A DNA stretch of 64,000 nucleotides, from positions 558,001 to 622,000 of the forward strand of contig CAWKAA010000005.1 of assembly GCA_963847515.1 (NCBI GenBank). The letters are read 5' to 3'. The position numbers and the translations under genes were made by a program. This DNA is from QHXW01 sp963847515 (lineage in GTDB: Bacteria > Acidobacteriota > Terriglobia > Bryobacterales > Bryobacteraceae). The notes under the pieces were generated by a model. That model was given only the letters and a program-made list of their open reading frames with translations, had not been told where the DNA came from and ran no database searches. This document shows, piece by piece, positions 52,294 to 62,193 of the stretch (positions are counted from its first letter, which is position 1; every line of letters begins with the position of its first letter).

Positions 52294-54960
52294 ATGAATA
52301 AGCTCTGGCGCAGGCTGCAATTTCTGATTCGGCGCGAGAAGTTTGACCGAGACCTTGAAGATGAGATGCGGCTTCATCTCGAGATGAAAACCGAGGCGGG
52401 CGGGGGTTCAGATGATGCTCGCTACGCGGCGCGGCGGCAGTTCGGGAACTCGCTGCTGTTACGCGAAACCAGCCGCGAGATGTGGGGTTGGCTGGCGCTC
52501 GAAACACTGGCGCAGGATTTGCGCTATGCGCTGCGCATGCTTCGCAGAAATCCGGGATTCGCCGCGGTGGCCATGCTCACGCTGGCGCTGGGCATCGGAG
52601 CGAACACGGCCATCTTCAGCGTGCTGAATGCCGTGCTGATTCGCGAGCTGCCCGTGCGGCAGCCTGAAGAGTTGCTGCGTGTGGCGCCTATGGATGAGCG
52701 CGGCGAAGATATGGCGTTCTCTTATCCCTTCTTTCTGGCGCTACGCAAAAGCCAGCAGGTCTTCTCGAGCGTTTATGCCGCCACCGGTTCGAATCCCATG
52801 GACTTGACGACGGCGACTGGAACGCAGAAGGCGAACGTCGTCATGGCGTCGGGCGAGTACTTCTCGACGTTGGGCGTTGTGCCGCGACTCGGACGGGCGT
52901 TTACCGGCGATGACAATCAGATTGGCAAAGCCCATCCAGTGGCTGTGATCAGCGATGGCTTCTGGCAGCGCCAGTTCGGGCGGAACCCGTCCATCCTTGG
53001 CCAGACGGTAATCATCAGCCAGCAGGCGCTGACCATTATTGGAGTGGCACCGCCGGAGTTCTTCGGGGACACGGTGGGAGTAGCGCCTGACGTGTGGGCG
53101 CCGATTGCGCTGGAGCCGCAATTGACTCCGGGCCGCAACTGGCTGGAAGTGGATTACGTCACATTCCTCCACGTGTTGGGACGCTTGCGGCCGGGACTGA
53201 CGGAGCGGCAGGCGAGGGCCGGTCTCGCGGTCCAACTGAAACAAATGCAAATCGCGGCGCCGGCATCAGCATTTCGCGACGTAGTCCGCCTGGACACCGA
53301 GCCGGCGAGCCGTGGCCTCTCGGAACTGCGTCAGCGGTTCTCGCAGCCCCTGCGTCTCCTGATGGGAATCGCAGCGCTGGTGCTGCTGCTGGCCTGTGCC
53401 AATATCGCCAATCTGCTGCTCGAGCGCGCCACAACGCGGCAGAAAGAAATCGCCGTGCGGCTGGCGACTGGTGCTCCACGGCGGCGAATACTCCGGCAAT
53501 TGATCACCGAAAGTCTGGTGCTCGCCGGGGCCGGCGGGTTGTGCGGAGTTCTGGTGGGATTCTGGGGCAGCACGCTGCTGGTGGCGTTGGTCTCCTCGCC
53601 TGGTTCTCCTATAGTGCTGGACGTTGGCCCCGACGCTCAAGTGCTTGGTTTTGCGGTTGCGGCTTCGGTTGTCACAGGACTTCTATTCGGAGTGGGTCCG
53701 GCTATGCGAGCGACGCGAATCGACCCTATGCCCGCGCTCAAAGGGGCCTCGGGCGCAGCGCGGGGCGATCTGCAAATTGGCAAGGCGCTGGTGGCGGCGC
53801 AAGTTGCGGCCTGCCTGCTGCTTTTGGTGGGAGCGGGCCTTCTGGCGCAGACTCTGCACAACCTGCGCACGTTCGATGCCGGCTTCGCGCACGAGGGCAT
53901 TTTGCAGGTGGAATTTGACCCAGTGGCAGCAGGGTACCAGGAAGGACAGTTCGTTCCACTCTATCGACGCATCTCGGAGCGCGTCGACGCATTGCCCGGC
54001 GTGCGTTCCTCGAGCTTTGCATTCATTGGGCTGGTGGAAGGCGAAGCTGCCGGCTTTTGCTGCCTTTTGGCGCAAGGGCATGAGCCGAAGCCAAAGGAAG
54101 AGGCCCGCGTGCGTTTCAACATTGTGATGCCACGTTACTTCGCATCCACCGGCATGACGCTGCTGGCGGGCCGCGATTTCACTGCGAGCGATTTCAGCAG
54201 TACTGGGCATCCAAAGTCGGTGATTCTCAACGAGACTATGGCCCAAAAGTTTTTCGATCAAGAAAATCCGGTCGGCAGACATATAAGCAAAGCGGACGCG
54301 AACAAACTCAACTACAGCATGGAAGTGATCGGCGTGGTCAAAGATGCGAAGTATGAGCATTTGCGGGAGGCAAAGACGAGCGTCATGTATCTGCTGCCCT
54401 TTGTTGGATTTTTTGACGGCGGGGTGCGGAATCTGTACGTTCGGACAGCGGGCGATCCGGGTCTTGTGGCGGCAGCAGTTATTCGGGAAGTGAAGAGCAC
54501 AGATCCTAGGCTGGCCGTCAACGGCGCCGCGACTGTTCGCGAGCTGATTGACCGCGATGTCACGCAAGAGCGGCTCGTAACGAAGCTCACCGGCGCGTTT
54601 GCCGGGCTGGCGCTGCTGCTCGCGACCATTGGCTTGTATGGCGTGATTTCTTACGCAGTGGCGCGGCGTACGGGAGAGATTGGGATTCGGATGGCACTGG
54701 GCGCACAAAGGGGCGAAGTGCTGTGGATGGTACTGCGCGAAGTGCTGCTCCTGACGCTGATAGGCATTGGCCTTGGGCTGCCAGCGGTGTTTGCAGGCAC
54801 TCGCGTGATTTCGAGCCTGCTATTCGGACTGACTCCCGCCGATCCCACGACGATTGCAGTCTCCATGCTTCTGATGTTTTCGGTGGCGGCTCTCGCGGGA
54901 TATGTTCCCGCGCGGCGGGCGGCAAGGACCGATCCGATGGAGGCGCTTCGCTATGAGTAA
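52294..54960 (+). CDS. ADOP-type MacB/FtsX permease, third of the array
   Basis: The 888-residue protein starts MNKLWRRLQFLIRREKFDRDL and has the duplicated permease layout (CANIANLLLERATTRQKEIAVRLATG; LYGVISYAVARRTGEIGIRMALG). It lies 44 bp after the previous gene; the gap is GACGCGG/GACACGG units. The N-terminal segment closely matches that of the next gene, suggesting that these two are the more recent duplicates. Confidence 0.92.
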   Translation: MNKLWRRLQFLIRREKFDRDLEDEMRLHLEMKTEAGGGSDDARYAARRQFGNSLLLRETSREMWGWLALETLAQDLRYALRMLRRNPGFAAVAMLTLALGIGANTAIFSVLNAVLIRELPVRQPEELLRVAPMDERGEDMAFSYPFFLALRKSQQVFSSVYAATGSNPMDLTTATGTQKANVVMASGEYFSTLGVVPRLGRAFTGDDNQIGKAHPVAVISDGFWQRQFGRNPSILGQTVIISQQALTIIGVAPPEFFGDTVGVAPDVWAPIALEPQLTPGRNWLEVDYVTFLHVLGRLRPGLTERQARAGLAVQLKQMQIAAPASAFRDVVRLDTEPASRGLSELRQRFSQPLRLLMGIAALVLLLACANIANLLLERATTRQKEIAVRLATGAPRRRILRQLITESLVLAGAGGLCGVLVGFWGSTLLVALVSSPGSPIVLDVGPDAQVLGFAVAASVVTGLLFGVGPAMRATRIDPMPALKGASGAARGDLQIGKALVAAQVAACLLLLVGAGLLAQTLHNLRTFDAGFAHEGILQVEFDPVAAGYQEGQFVPLYRRISERVDALPGVRSSSFAFIGLVEGEAAGFCCLLAQGHEPKPKEEARVRFNIVMPRYFASTGMTLLAGRDFTASDFSSTGHPKSVILNETMAQKFFDQENPVGRHISKADANKLNYSMEVIGVVKDAKYEHLREAKTSVMYLLPFVGFFDGGVRNLYVRTAGDPGLVAAAVIREVKSTDPRLAVNGAATVRELIDRDVTQERLVTKLTGAFAGLALLLATIGLYGVISYAVARRTGEIGIRMALGAQRGEVLWMVLREVLLLTLIGIGLGLPAVFAGTRVISSLLFGLTPADPTTIAVSMLLMFSVAALAGYVPARRAARTDPMEALRYE

Positions 54961-55030
54961 ACGACGCGGCGAAGCGGCATGAACAACCGACGCGGCGACA
55001 CGGCGACGCGGGGACGCGGCGAGGAAAAGC

Positions 55031-57802
55031 ATGACTAAGCTCTGGCGCAGGCTGCTATTTCTGTTTCGGCGTGAGCGGTTTGACCGCGACCTTGACGATG
55101 AAATTCGTGTCCATTTGGAGATGAAAGCGGAGGCGGGTGGGGGCGATACAGACGCTGGCTACGCGGCGCGGCGGCAGTTTGGGAACTCGCAATTGTTACG
55201 CGAGACCAGCCGCGAAATGTGGGGATGGGGACCGCTGGACCGACTGGCACAGGACCTGCGCTACGGGCTGCGCATGCTCGCCAAGAACCCGAGTTTTACG
55301 CTGATCGCGGTGCTGACACTGGGGGCGGGCATTGGGGTGAATACGGCTGTCTTCACGGCGTTCAATGCCGTGGCGCTGCGGCCGCTCGACGTGCCCGATC
55401 CGGATCGCGTGGTGCAGGTAGATCGCACCACCCAGGCGGGATTTTTCTCGTATCCCGATTATATGTACCTCAGAGACAACAACAGCACGTTCTCGGGGTT
55501 GGCGGCCGCTAGCTTCTTTGCGTTCTCCATGAGCGGCGCGCCGGCGCTGAGCTCGAGCCCGCAGGGCGGAATTGCCAGCGCGGTGGGATTCAATTTTCCG
55601 CAACCTCTTTACGCCAACAAAGCGGAAGCGGTGGGCGGCATGCTCGTCTCGGGAAACTGTTTCAAAGTGCTCGGGGTCGAGCCGATCTTGGGCCGTGCGT
55701 TTATTCCAGATGAGGATGACAAGCCCGGTGCCCAGCCGGTTCTGCTGCTGAGCGACAACTTCTGGGAGCGGCGTTTTGCGCGAGATTCGCGCATTCTAGG
55801 GCCAACGCTGGTGATGAACGGGATTGATTTCACCGTGATCGGAATCATGCCGCGAGATTTTACAGGCACTGTGTCGGTAGTGCCCGCGGTGTGGGCGCCG
55901 CTTGCGACGCGGCTGAAGCTGGAACCAGGCGCGGACATTTTGCACAGCCGCAAAGTGGTCTGCTGCCGATTATACGGACGGCTGCGTCCGGGCGCGAGCC
56001 AACAGCAAACGCAGGCGCAGTTCAGCACTCTGTTCGGCGGACTGCCGCCGGTGGATGCTGAAAAAAATGTCCGCCAATCGCAGACGGACCGCGTCGTCGT
56101 TCGGCGAGCGTCGCCTTTTGGAGCGCCCGACGAAGGCTTGACGCCCATCGTCGCCTTCGGCCTCACGGCCGTCAGTATGGTGCTCTTGATTGCATGCGCC
56201 AACCTCGCCGGTCTTCTGCTGGCGCGGTCGGCAGCCAGGCAGAAGGAGATTGCCATCCGGCTCGCGATCGGGGCGAGCCGCGGCCGTTTGATCCGGCAGT
56301 TATTAACCGAGAGCGCTTTGATCAGCCTGTTGGCGGGCGCGGCGGGACTCGTCTTGGCGTGGTGGGCCTTGCATCTGCTGATGCTGGAAATTTCGGCTTC
56401 CATTCCTTTTTTCTGGATCTCTTTCGCGCTTCATCTTGCGCCGGACCATCGCGTGTTTCTGTACCTGATGCTCCTGTCGTCTGTGGCCGCTGTGGCGTTT
56501 GGGCTGGCGCCTGCTCTTGAAGCATCCAAGCCGAACCTGACTTCTGCGCTGAAAGAAGAAGGCGCCGCGCTCGGACTGCGGCTGCGGAAATCCAAGCTGC
56601 GCGACGTTCTGGTTGCCATGCAAGTGGCCATCAGCTTGGTGCTGCTGATCGGCGCAGGTCTGCTAGCGCGGGGCTCACAGCGGGCATTCGGCACAGATCT
56701 GGGTTTTGATTACCGAAAACTTCTGATGGCTGAGATCCGGACGCCGAACGCAAATTACGATGAGGCGAAAGTCACTTCGATCCGGCGTCGGCTGGTGGAG
56801 CGGGTTGGAGCGCTTCCCGGAGTGACGTCGGTGAGCGTGGCTTCGCGCGCGCCACTGTCCGGCGGCGATCGGAGCGTCATGATCAGCCTGAGCGACCAGC
56901 CCGCCTATAAAAACGGGCCTGAGGCCACCTACAACCTCGTTACGACAGACTTTTTCGAAACCATAGGTATACCCATCGTTCGCGGCCGAAATTTTACCCA
57001 ACAAGAAGTTCGGGATGGCAATGATTTCGACGGCGCGCCGGCGATTGTTAGCGAGGCAACGGCCAGGAAGTTTTGGCCGGGCCAGGACCCCATCGGCAAG
57101 CGCATTAGCTTCGAAAATGCAGAGGGCGGCATCGCTTTCGCGGGGGAATTCCACCCCCACTCCCGATCGACTGTGATCATTGGCGTGGTAAAGGATATCC
57201 GAAGCGTGAGTCTGGAGAAGTTCGACGAGACCTGCCTCTATCTTCCGGTCTCGCGCACATTCGGAGGCACGCTTGTGGTGCGCGCGGAAGGCGATCCGAA
57301 GGTTGTGATTGCGGCTCTGCGAGGCGATTTGCAGAACGTCGACAGCAGTCTGGAGGCGCTCGTCTTCGATTTCCGGGCCGCGTTTACGAACCAGCCTGCG
57401 TTTGTATTGTCGCGTGTGGGAGCCATGGGATCTGCAGTGATCGGCGTTCTTGGACTGCTGCTCGCTTCGGTGGGCATTTTCGGAATGGTGGCATTCGCTG
57501 TGAGCCAGCGCACGCACGAAATAGGGATACGCATGGCCCTGGGCGCAGACCGCGGCGAGGTGTTAGGGCTGGTGCTGCGCGAGAGTATGCGGCCAGTGCT
57601 GATCGGAATCGGCTTCGGTTGGGTGGCGGCGATTGGGTTGTCACGCGTCCTGGTGGCATTTCTTTTTGGCTTGAGTGCGCTCGACCCGGTGGTGTATCTG
57701 GGGGTGTCGATTTTCTTGGCTGCCGTGTCGGCCCTCGCGGGGTATGTTCCCGCGCGGCGTGTGACGAAGGTCGATCCGATGGTGGCGCTGAGGTACGAAT
57801 AA
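55031..57802 (+). CDS. ADOP-type MacB/FtsX permease, fourth of the array
   Basis: The 923-residue protein starts MTKLWRRLLFLFRRERFDRDL; its first 65 residues are nearly those of the third member (EMKAEAGGG, YAARRQFGNS, LLRETSREMWGW). The two FtsX blocks (CANLAGLLLARSAARQKEIAIRLAIG; IFGMVAFAVSQRTHEIGIRMALG) are intact, and it ends RVTKVDPMVALRYE. Part of the array transcript. Confidence 0.92.
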   Translation: MTKLWRRLLFLFRRERFDRDLDDEIRVHLEMKAEAGGGDTDAGYAARRQFGNSQLLRETSREMWGWGPLDRLAQDLRYGLRMLAKNPSFTLIAVLTLGAGIGVNTAVFTAFNAVALRPLDVPDPDRVVQVDRTTQAGFFSYPDYMYLRDNNSTFSGLAAASFFAFSMSGAPALSSSPQGGIASAVGFNFPQPLYANKAEAVGGMLVSGNCFKVLGVEPILGRAFIPDEDDKPGAQPVLLLSDNFWERRFARDSRILGPTLVMNGIDFTVIGIMPRDFTGTVSVVPAVWAPLATRLKLEPGADILHSRKVVCCRLYGRLRPGASQQQTQAQFSTLFGGLPPVDAEKNVRQSQTDRVVVRRASPFGAPDEGLTPIVAFGLTAVSMVLLIACANLAGLLLARSAARQKEIAIRLAIGASRGRLIRQLLTESALISLLAGAAGLVLAWWALHLLMLEISASIPFFWISFALHLAPDHRVFLYLMLLSSVAAVAFGLAPALEASKPNLTSALKEEGAALGLRLRKSKLRDVLVAMQVAISLVLLIGAGLLARGSQRAFGTDLGFDYRKLLMAEIRTPNANYDEAKVTSIRRRLVERVGALPGVTSVSVASRAPLSGGDRSVMISLSDQPAYKNGPEATYNLVTTDFFETIGIPIVRGRNFTQQEVRDGNDFDGAPAIVSEATARKFWPGQDPIGKRISFENAEGGIAFAGEFHPHSRSTVIIGVVKDIRSVSLEKFDETCLYLPVSRTFGGTLVVRAEGDPKVVIAALRGDLQNVDSSLEALVFDFRAAFTNQPAFVLSRVGAMGSAVIGVLGLLLASVGIFGMVAFAVSQRTHEIGIRMALGADRGEVLGLVLRESMRPVLIGIGFGWVAAIGLSRVLVAFLFGLSALDPVVYLGVSIFLAAVSALAGYVPARRVTKVDPMVALRYE

Positions 57803-57822
57803 CCGACGCGGCGAGGAGAGAC

Positions 57823-60573
57823 ATGCGTGAGCTCTGGTGCAGGCTACTGTTTTTGATACGGCGCGGAAAATTCGACGGCGACCTTGGCGATGAGATGCGC
57901 GAGCACGTCGAGATGAAGGCGCGGAAGCTGATGGATAGCGGCATTGCGCCGGTGGAGGCGCATTATCGGGCGCAGCGGGAGTTTGGCAATCCGATGTTGA
58001 TCAGAGATCAGAGTCGCGACTTATGGCAGTGGCGGCCGTTGGCTGAGATGGCGCAGGATTTGCGCTATGCGCTACGTCTGCTGAGGCGGAGCCCGGGATT
58101 CACGGCGGTGGCGATTGTCTCGCTGGCGCTTGGGATTGGGGCGAACACGGCGGTGTTCAGCGTGATGGATACGGTGCTTCTGAAGAGCATGCCGGTTGAA
58201 GATCCCGGAAGGCTGGTCCTGGTGGACGCCGAGTGCAAAGGAGTGAGTTGGACTTTCAAGTATCCGACGTTCCGTGATTTGCGCGATCAACAGCAGGTGT
58301 TCTCGGGGATTGCGGCGATCTCAGATAGCCCGCGGATGGTGGTTACGTTTCCAGGCGCTTCGCAGCAGGGCACCGTCTATGTTCCCGGCACGATCGTTTC
58401 CGGAAATTACTTTTCCGTGCTGGGCGTTCGTCCGCTGATGGGAAGAATGTTCACCGAAGCGGACGACCGGGTGCCGGGCACGGGCGGCGTTCAAGAGCGC
58501 GTAGCAGTGATCAGCTATGGATTCTGGCAGCGGCAATATGGCGGCGATGCGAGGGTGCTAGGCACAAAAATCTCGATCGACCGCAATGTGTATACCATCG
58601 TCGGCGTTACGCCGCGCGAATTTCGCGGACACCGGACCGGATACGCGCCGGACATATGGGCGCCGATGAATCAGGCGAAAAGCCCGGAGGATCTGAACCA
58701 GCGCAATTGGTCGTTCTTCTCGGGCGTGATGGCACGGCTCAGACCGGGCGTGAGCGTCCGTCAGGCTGAGGCCGCGATGACGGCAGCGTATCAGCAGGTT
58801 CTGACGGGCGAAGTGGGAAAAGGGATCGAAGAATCGCTGTGGTCTCCGGGACCGTCGCGGCCGGTCGACAAGAATATTTCTGACTATCACATCAGCGTGA
58901 AACCCGGCGGCGGCGGACTCGGAATGTTACGCGAGAAGTATGCTGAGAGCCTCCGCATCATTATGGCCGTGGTCGGGTTGGTGCTGCTGATTGCGTGCTC
59001 GAATGTCGCGAATCTGCTGCTGGCGCGGGCAACGGCGCGACGGAGCGAGATCGGGCTGCGGATGGCGCTAGGTTCGGGGCGTTACCGGCTAATGCGGCAG
59101 TTGCTCACCGAGAGTGTCCTGCTGGCCTTGATGGGAGGCGCGGCTGGATTGCTGGTCGCGTACTGGTTGGCTAATGCTCTGGCGACTTTCATTGCCATCG
59201 GCGGAATGCCGTTGGCGCTTCAAATTTCACCGGACACGCGCATGCTTGCCTTCACCACGGCCGTTTGTTTCGCGTCTGCGTTTCTGTTCGGGCTTGTGCC
59301 GGCCTGGCAAGCTACGCAGCTCGAAATTGGAATGGCATTGAAAGGATCTTCCCGCACTCAAACCGGCAGCCGCCCGCTCCGGAATTTCAGCCGCGTGCTG
59401 CTGGTTTCGCAGGTCGCACTTTCTCTGCTGCTGCTCATTGGCGCCGGGCTGCTGGCGCACAGCCTCATCAATCTTCATCATGTCGACCCGGGATTTCGGC
59501 TGCAGAACGTCTTGATGCTGGAAGTTCATATGGAAGATCTCGAGCGGATTCAGGGCAAGCCGGATTTCGCCGTCGCGCAGAAACGGCTGCCTGGCGTGTT
59601 CCATGAAATAGAGGAGCGGCTGAACGCTCTGGCCGGAGTGCGGTCGGCCAGCGTTTCCTGGTTAGGGCTGTTCAGCGAAAATGATCTGTCTACATCGCTT
59701 GTCATCCGCGGGGTCAACAGCGGGGGGCCTGCGCACCTCAACATGGTTTCGGGCCGCTATTTCGAGACGGTGGGAATGCAGGTTGTCATGGGCCGCGGAT
59801 TCAATGCGCGCGATGAGGAGCGAGCGCTGAGGGTCATGGTGATCAACGAAGCGTTGGCGCGCAAGTACATGTCCGGCCAGAACCCGCTGGGGAGACTGGC
59901 GGTGATACCGAACGTCGATGAATTGAAAGACACGCCGTTCGAGATTATCGGAGTCTTGCGGGATGCCAAGTATAACGACTTGCGCGCGACGACTGAGCCG
60001 ATGTTCTATCTGCCGCTCGCGCAGGCGCCGTATCCGATCGAGTCCGTTGAGGTGCAAACCGCCGGTGACCCGATGGCGATGGCCGCGCAGGTGAGGCGGG
60101 TGTTGCGCGAGACGCATCGCGATTTGATGGTCTGCGAGGTGACGACACTGGCTCAGCGAGTGGACGGGACGGTTGTGCGCGAAAGAATGCTGGCGGAGCT
60201 ATCGGGAATCTTCAGCGTTCTTGCTGTGGTGCTGGCGTTCGTGGGACTCTACGGGACGATGTCTTACGCGGTGATGCGCCGGACAAGCGAGATTGGGATT
60301 CGCATCGCGCTGGGCGCCCGGCGCGGAGAAATGCTGTGGATGGTGCTGCGCGAAACCGTGCTGCTTGTGGGGACGGGTGTGGCGATCGGGCTTCCGGCTT
60401 CGATAGCGACAACGCGATTCCTTCAGGATTACCTGTTCGAGCTGAAGCCGACGGATCCCGAGACGATCGCCGTAGCTGTTCTGATGCTGGCGGCGATCGC
60501 GGTGCTTGCGGGATATCTACCGGCGAGGAGAGCGGCGCGCGTGGATCCGATGACGGCTCTGAGATATGAATAA
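57823..60573 (+). CDS. ADOP-type MacB/FtsX permease, fifth of the array
   Basis: The 916-residue protein starts MRELWCRLLFLIRRGKFDGDL, 20 bp after the previous stop. It has the duplicated MacB/FtsX layout (CSNVANLLLARATARRSEIGLRMALG; LYGTMSYAVMRRTSEIGIRIALG) and ends RRAARVDPMTALRYE. A start at 57619 in the same frame would overlap the previous gene and is rejected. Confidence 0.92.
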   Translation: MRELWCRLLFLIRRGKFDGDLGDEMREHVEMKARKLMDSGIAPVEAHYRAQREFGNPMLIRDQSRDLWQWRPLAEMAQDLRYALRLLRRSPGFTAVAIVSLALGIGANTAVFSVMDTVLLKSMPVEDPGRLVLVDAECKGVSWTFKYPTFRDLRDQQQVFSGIAAISDSPRMVVTFPGASQQGTVYVPGTIVSGNYFSVLGVRPLMGRMFTEADDRVPGTGGVQERVAVISYGFWQRQYGGDARVLGTKISIDRNVYTIVGVTPREFRGHRTGYAPDIWAPMNQAKSPEDLNQRNWSFFSGVMARLRPGVSVRQAEAAMTAAYQQVLTGEVGKGIEESLWSPGPSRPVDKNISDYHISVKPGGGGLGMLREKYAESLRIIMAVVGLVLLIACSNVANLLLARATARRSEIGLRMALGSGRYRLMRQLLTESVLLALMGGAAGLLVAYWLANALATFIAIGGMPLALQISPDTRMLAFTTAVCFASAFLFGLVPAWQATQLEIGMALKGSSRTQTGSRPLRNFSRVLLVSQVALSLLLLIGAGLLAHSLINLHHVDPGFRLQNVLMLEVHMEDLERIQGKPDFAVAQKRLPGVFHEIEERLNALAGVRSASVSWLGLFSENDLSTSLVIRGVNSGGPAHLNMVSGRYFETVGMQVVMGRGFNARDEERALRVMVINEALARKYMSGQNPLGRLAVIPNVDELKDTPFEIIGVLRDAKYNDLRATTEPMFYLPLAQAPYPIESVEVQTAGDPMAMAAQVRRVLRETHRDLMVCEVTTLAQRVDGTVVRERMLAELSGIFSVLAVVLAFVGLYGTMSYAVMRRTSEIGIRIALGARRGEMLWMVLRETVLLVGTGVAIGLPASIATTRFLQDYLFELKPTDPETIAVAVLMLAAIAVLAGYLPARRAARVDPMTALRYE

Positions 60574-60645
60574 CCGGTGCTGCGCACCGGGCGATGCTTC
60601 GCATCGCGGACACGGGGACACGGCGATGGTGCGACGCGGCGATTG
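60574..60645. repeat. Intergenic cassette of mini-hairpins and GACACGG units, copy 3
   Basis: GGTGCTGCGCACC and GATGCTTCGCATC form two perfect stem-loops, followed by GACACGG and GACGCGG units. It stands after the last permease, facing the convergent ammonia-lyase gene, where it may help end transcription. Confidence 0.75.
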
Positions 60646-60681
60646 TGATTGGGCCGGCCGGACGAAAGCGCCAGCGCGCGG

Positions 60682-62187
60682 TTAATTCGACAGTTTCCCT
60701 GCGGCGATCAGGGCCGCCACGTCGGCCACGTCCTGCTCCATGGCACGGTCGCGATCGAGGAAATCGGAGACCTGACGAATGGCGGTGTGTACGTGGCGGT
60801 TGCGTGAGCCGAGTTTATCGGCGACTCCGCGGAGGTCGACGGCTTGCGCCGAGGCCAACAGCACCATGGCGATTTCGTTACGCAGGCATTCGAGAGCATC
60901 GAGCGCGGTGACGGCGGCGTGCATTCCGAGACTCACTACGTCCTGGTTGTAAGTCTCAGTGGGCAGGGAATGGATCGAGCTGGGGCCGGACATCTGGCGA
61001 ATCGCGCACGCCAGGCTGGTCACGCTTAGTTGCATGCCCTTGAAACCGGAGTTGACGCCTGGCTCGGGCACCAGGCTCGCCGGAAGGCCGCCGTTGAATT
61101 TGTCGTCGACCAGCACGGCCATGAGCGCATTGGCCCAGTTGCCCATAATCGCGAAGTCGATTTTCCAGGTATCGAGCAGGCGCGCGATGTGGCCGCCGTA
61201 GAAGTTGCCGGCGCGGTAGAGCGTGCCGGTTTCGGGATCGATGAGCGGGTTGTCGTTGGCGGAATTGATTTCGCGTTCGATGACTGGGCGCGCCGTTTCC
61301 AGAGCTTCCCAGGCGGGGCCGAGACCCTGCGGCGGGCAACGCAACGAATAGCAGCTTTGGCGGCCGGAATCGCCAGCGAGCTTGCTGCCGGCAAGATGCT
61401 CGCGAATGTACTCGGCGACCGCGGACTGGCCTGGATGGCCTTTAGCATCCTGCACCCACGGCGCGAACGGCTCACTGCCGGCTTCCAGCGTTTCGATCGA
61501 TAACGAAATGGCTGCGAGTAGCGCGCGCAACACGCGCCGCGCATCCACCCACAGGAGCGCTGCGACGGCGGTCATCATGGTGGTGCCGTTGATGAGGGCC
61601 AGACCCTCTTTCGGCGCAAAACGGATGGGCTCGATATCGGCCAGTTTGAGCGCGTCCAACGCCGACATGTGGCGGCCCCGGTACTCGACGCCGCCCATGC
61701 CCACGAGCACGCGCGCGACGTAGGCGGAAGGCATGAGATCGCCGCTGGCTCCGACCGAACCGTAGCGCGGAACCACGGGCGTGATACCACGGTTGAGAAG
61801 TTCGATGAGCGCGTCAACCACCTCAGGCCGCACCGCTGACGCGCCTGTGGCGAAGGTAGCTACGCGCAAGAGCATCGCCGCGCGTACGACATCGACCGGT
61901 AGCGGCACTCCAGTGGCGCACGAAAGGTGGCGCATGATGTTGTGCTGCAGGAGTTCCGCCTGATCGGGCGTGAGGGTGAACTTGATATTTCCACCCACTC
62001 CGGTGTTGACGCCGTAGATCCGCTCGCCGCGGGCGAGCAACTGTTCGAGAGCCGCTCGGCCTATGGTAATGAGCGTGCGTGACGACGCGGCTAATTCTAC
62101 AACGCGGGATTGCCGGGCGGTTTGTTCGACGTCTTCGAGGGAAAGCGCGTGCGCGCCGACCACGAGCGAAGAAACAGGCACAGGCAT
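60682..62187 (-). CDS. Aromatic amino-acid ammonia-lyase family enzyme (HAL/PAL/TAL)
   Basis: The 501-residue enzyme eliminates ammonia from an aromatic amino acid (or histidine) using the MIO cofactor made from A147-S148-G149 (GSVGASGDL). The catalytic tyrosine region RIYGVNTGVG (Y58) and the late motif ETYNQDVVSLGMHA are present. The substrate-selecting positions read H87-L88, which resembles tyrosine-type lyases more than histidine ammonia-lyase; this is a weak hint only. It is last in a compact operon with an anti-sigma factor, so hutH is not assigned. Confidence 0.9.
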   Translation of the reverse strand: MPVPVSSLVVGAHALSLEDVEQTARQSRVVELAASSRTLITIGRAALEQLLARGERIYGVNTGVGGNIKFTLTPDQAELLQHNIMRHLSCATGVPLPVDVVRAAMLLRVATFATGASAVRPEVVDALIELLNRGITPVVPRYGSVGASGDLMPSAYVARVLVGMGGVEYRGRHMSALDALKLADIEPIRFAPKEGLALINGTTMMTAVAALLWVDARRVLRALLAAISLSIETLEAGSEPFAPWVQDAKGHPGQSAVAEYIREHLAGSKLAGDSGRQSCYSLRCPPQGLGPAWEALETARPVIEREINSANDNPLIDPETGTLYRAGNFYGGHIARLLDTWKIDFAIMGNWANALMAVLVDDKFNGGLPASLVPEPGVNSGFKGMQLSVTSLACAIRQMSGPSSIHSLPTETYNQDVVSLGMHAAVTALDALECLRNEIAMVLLASAQAVDLRGVADKLGSRNRHVHTAIRQVSDFLDRDRAMEQDVADVAALIAAGKLSN

Positions 62188-62193
62188 GAACGT

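Noticed and set aside
53683..54708. 341-codon minus-strand frame in a permease gene
   Set aside because: It is antisense to the conserved MacB/FtsX blocks and shows no domain or start signal.
57619..57822. 68-codon N-terminal extension of the fifth ADOP permease
   Set aside because: It lies inside the previous permease gene, and ATG 57823 gives the standard family start.
49533..57822. CRISPR-like interpretation of the GACGCGG units between permeases
   Set aside because: Repeats are 7-9 bp with no unique spacers of constant length and no cas genes; they are spacer cassettes.
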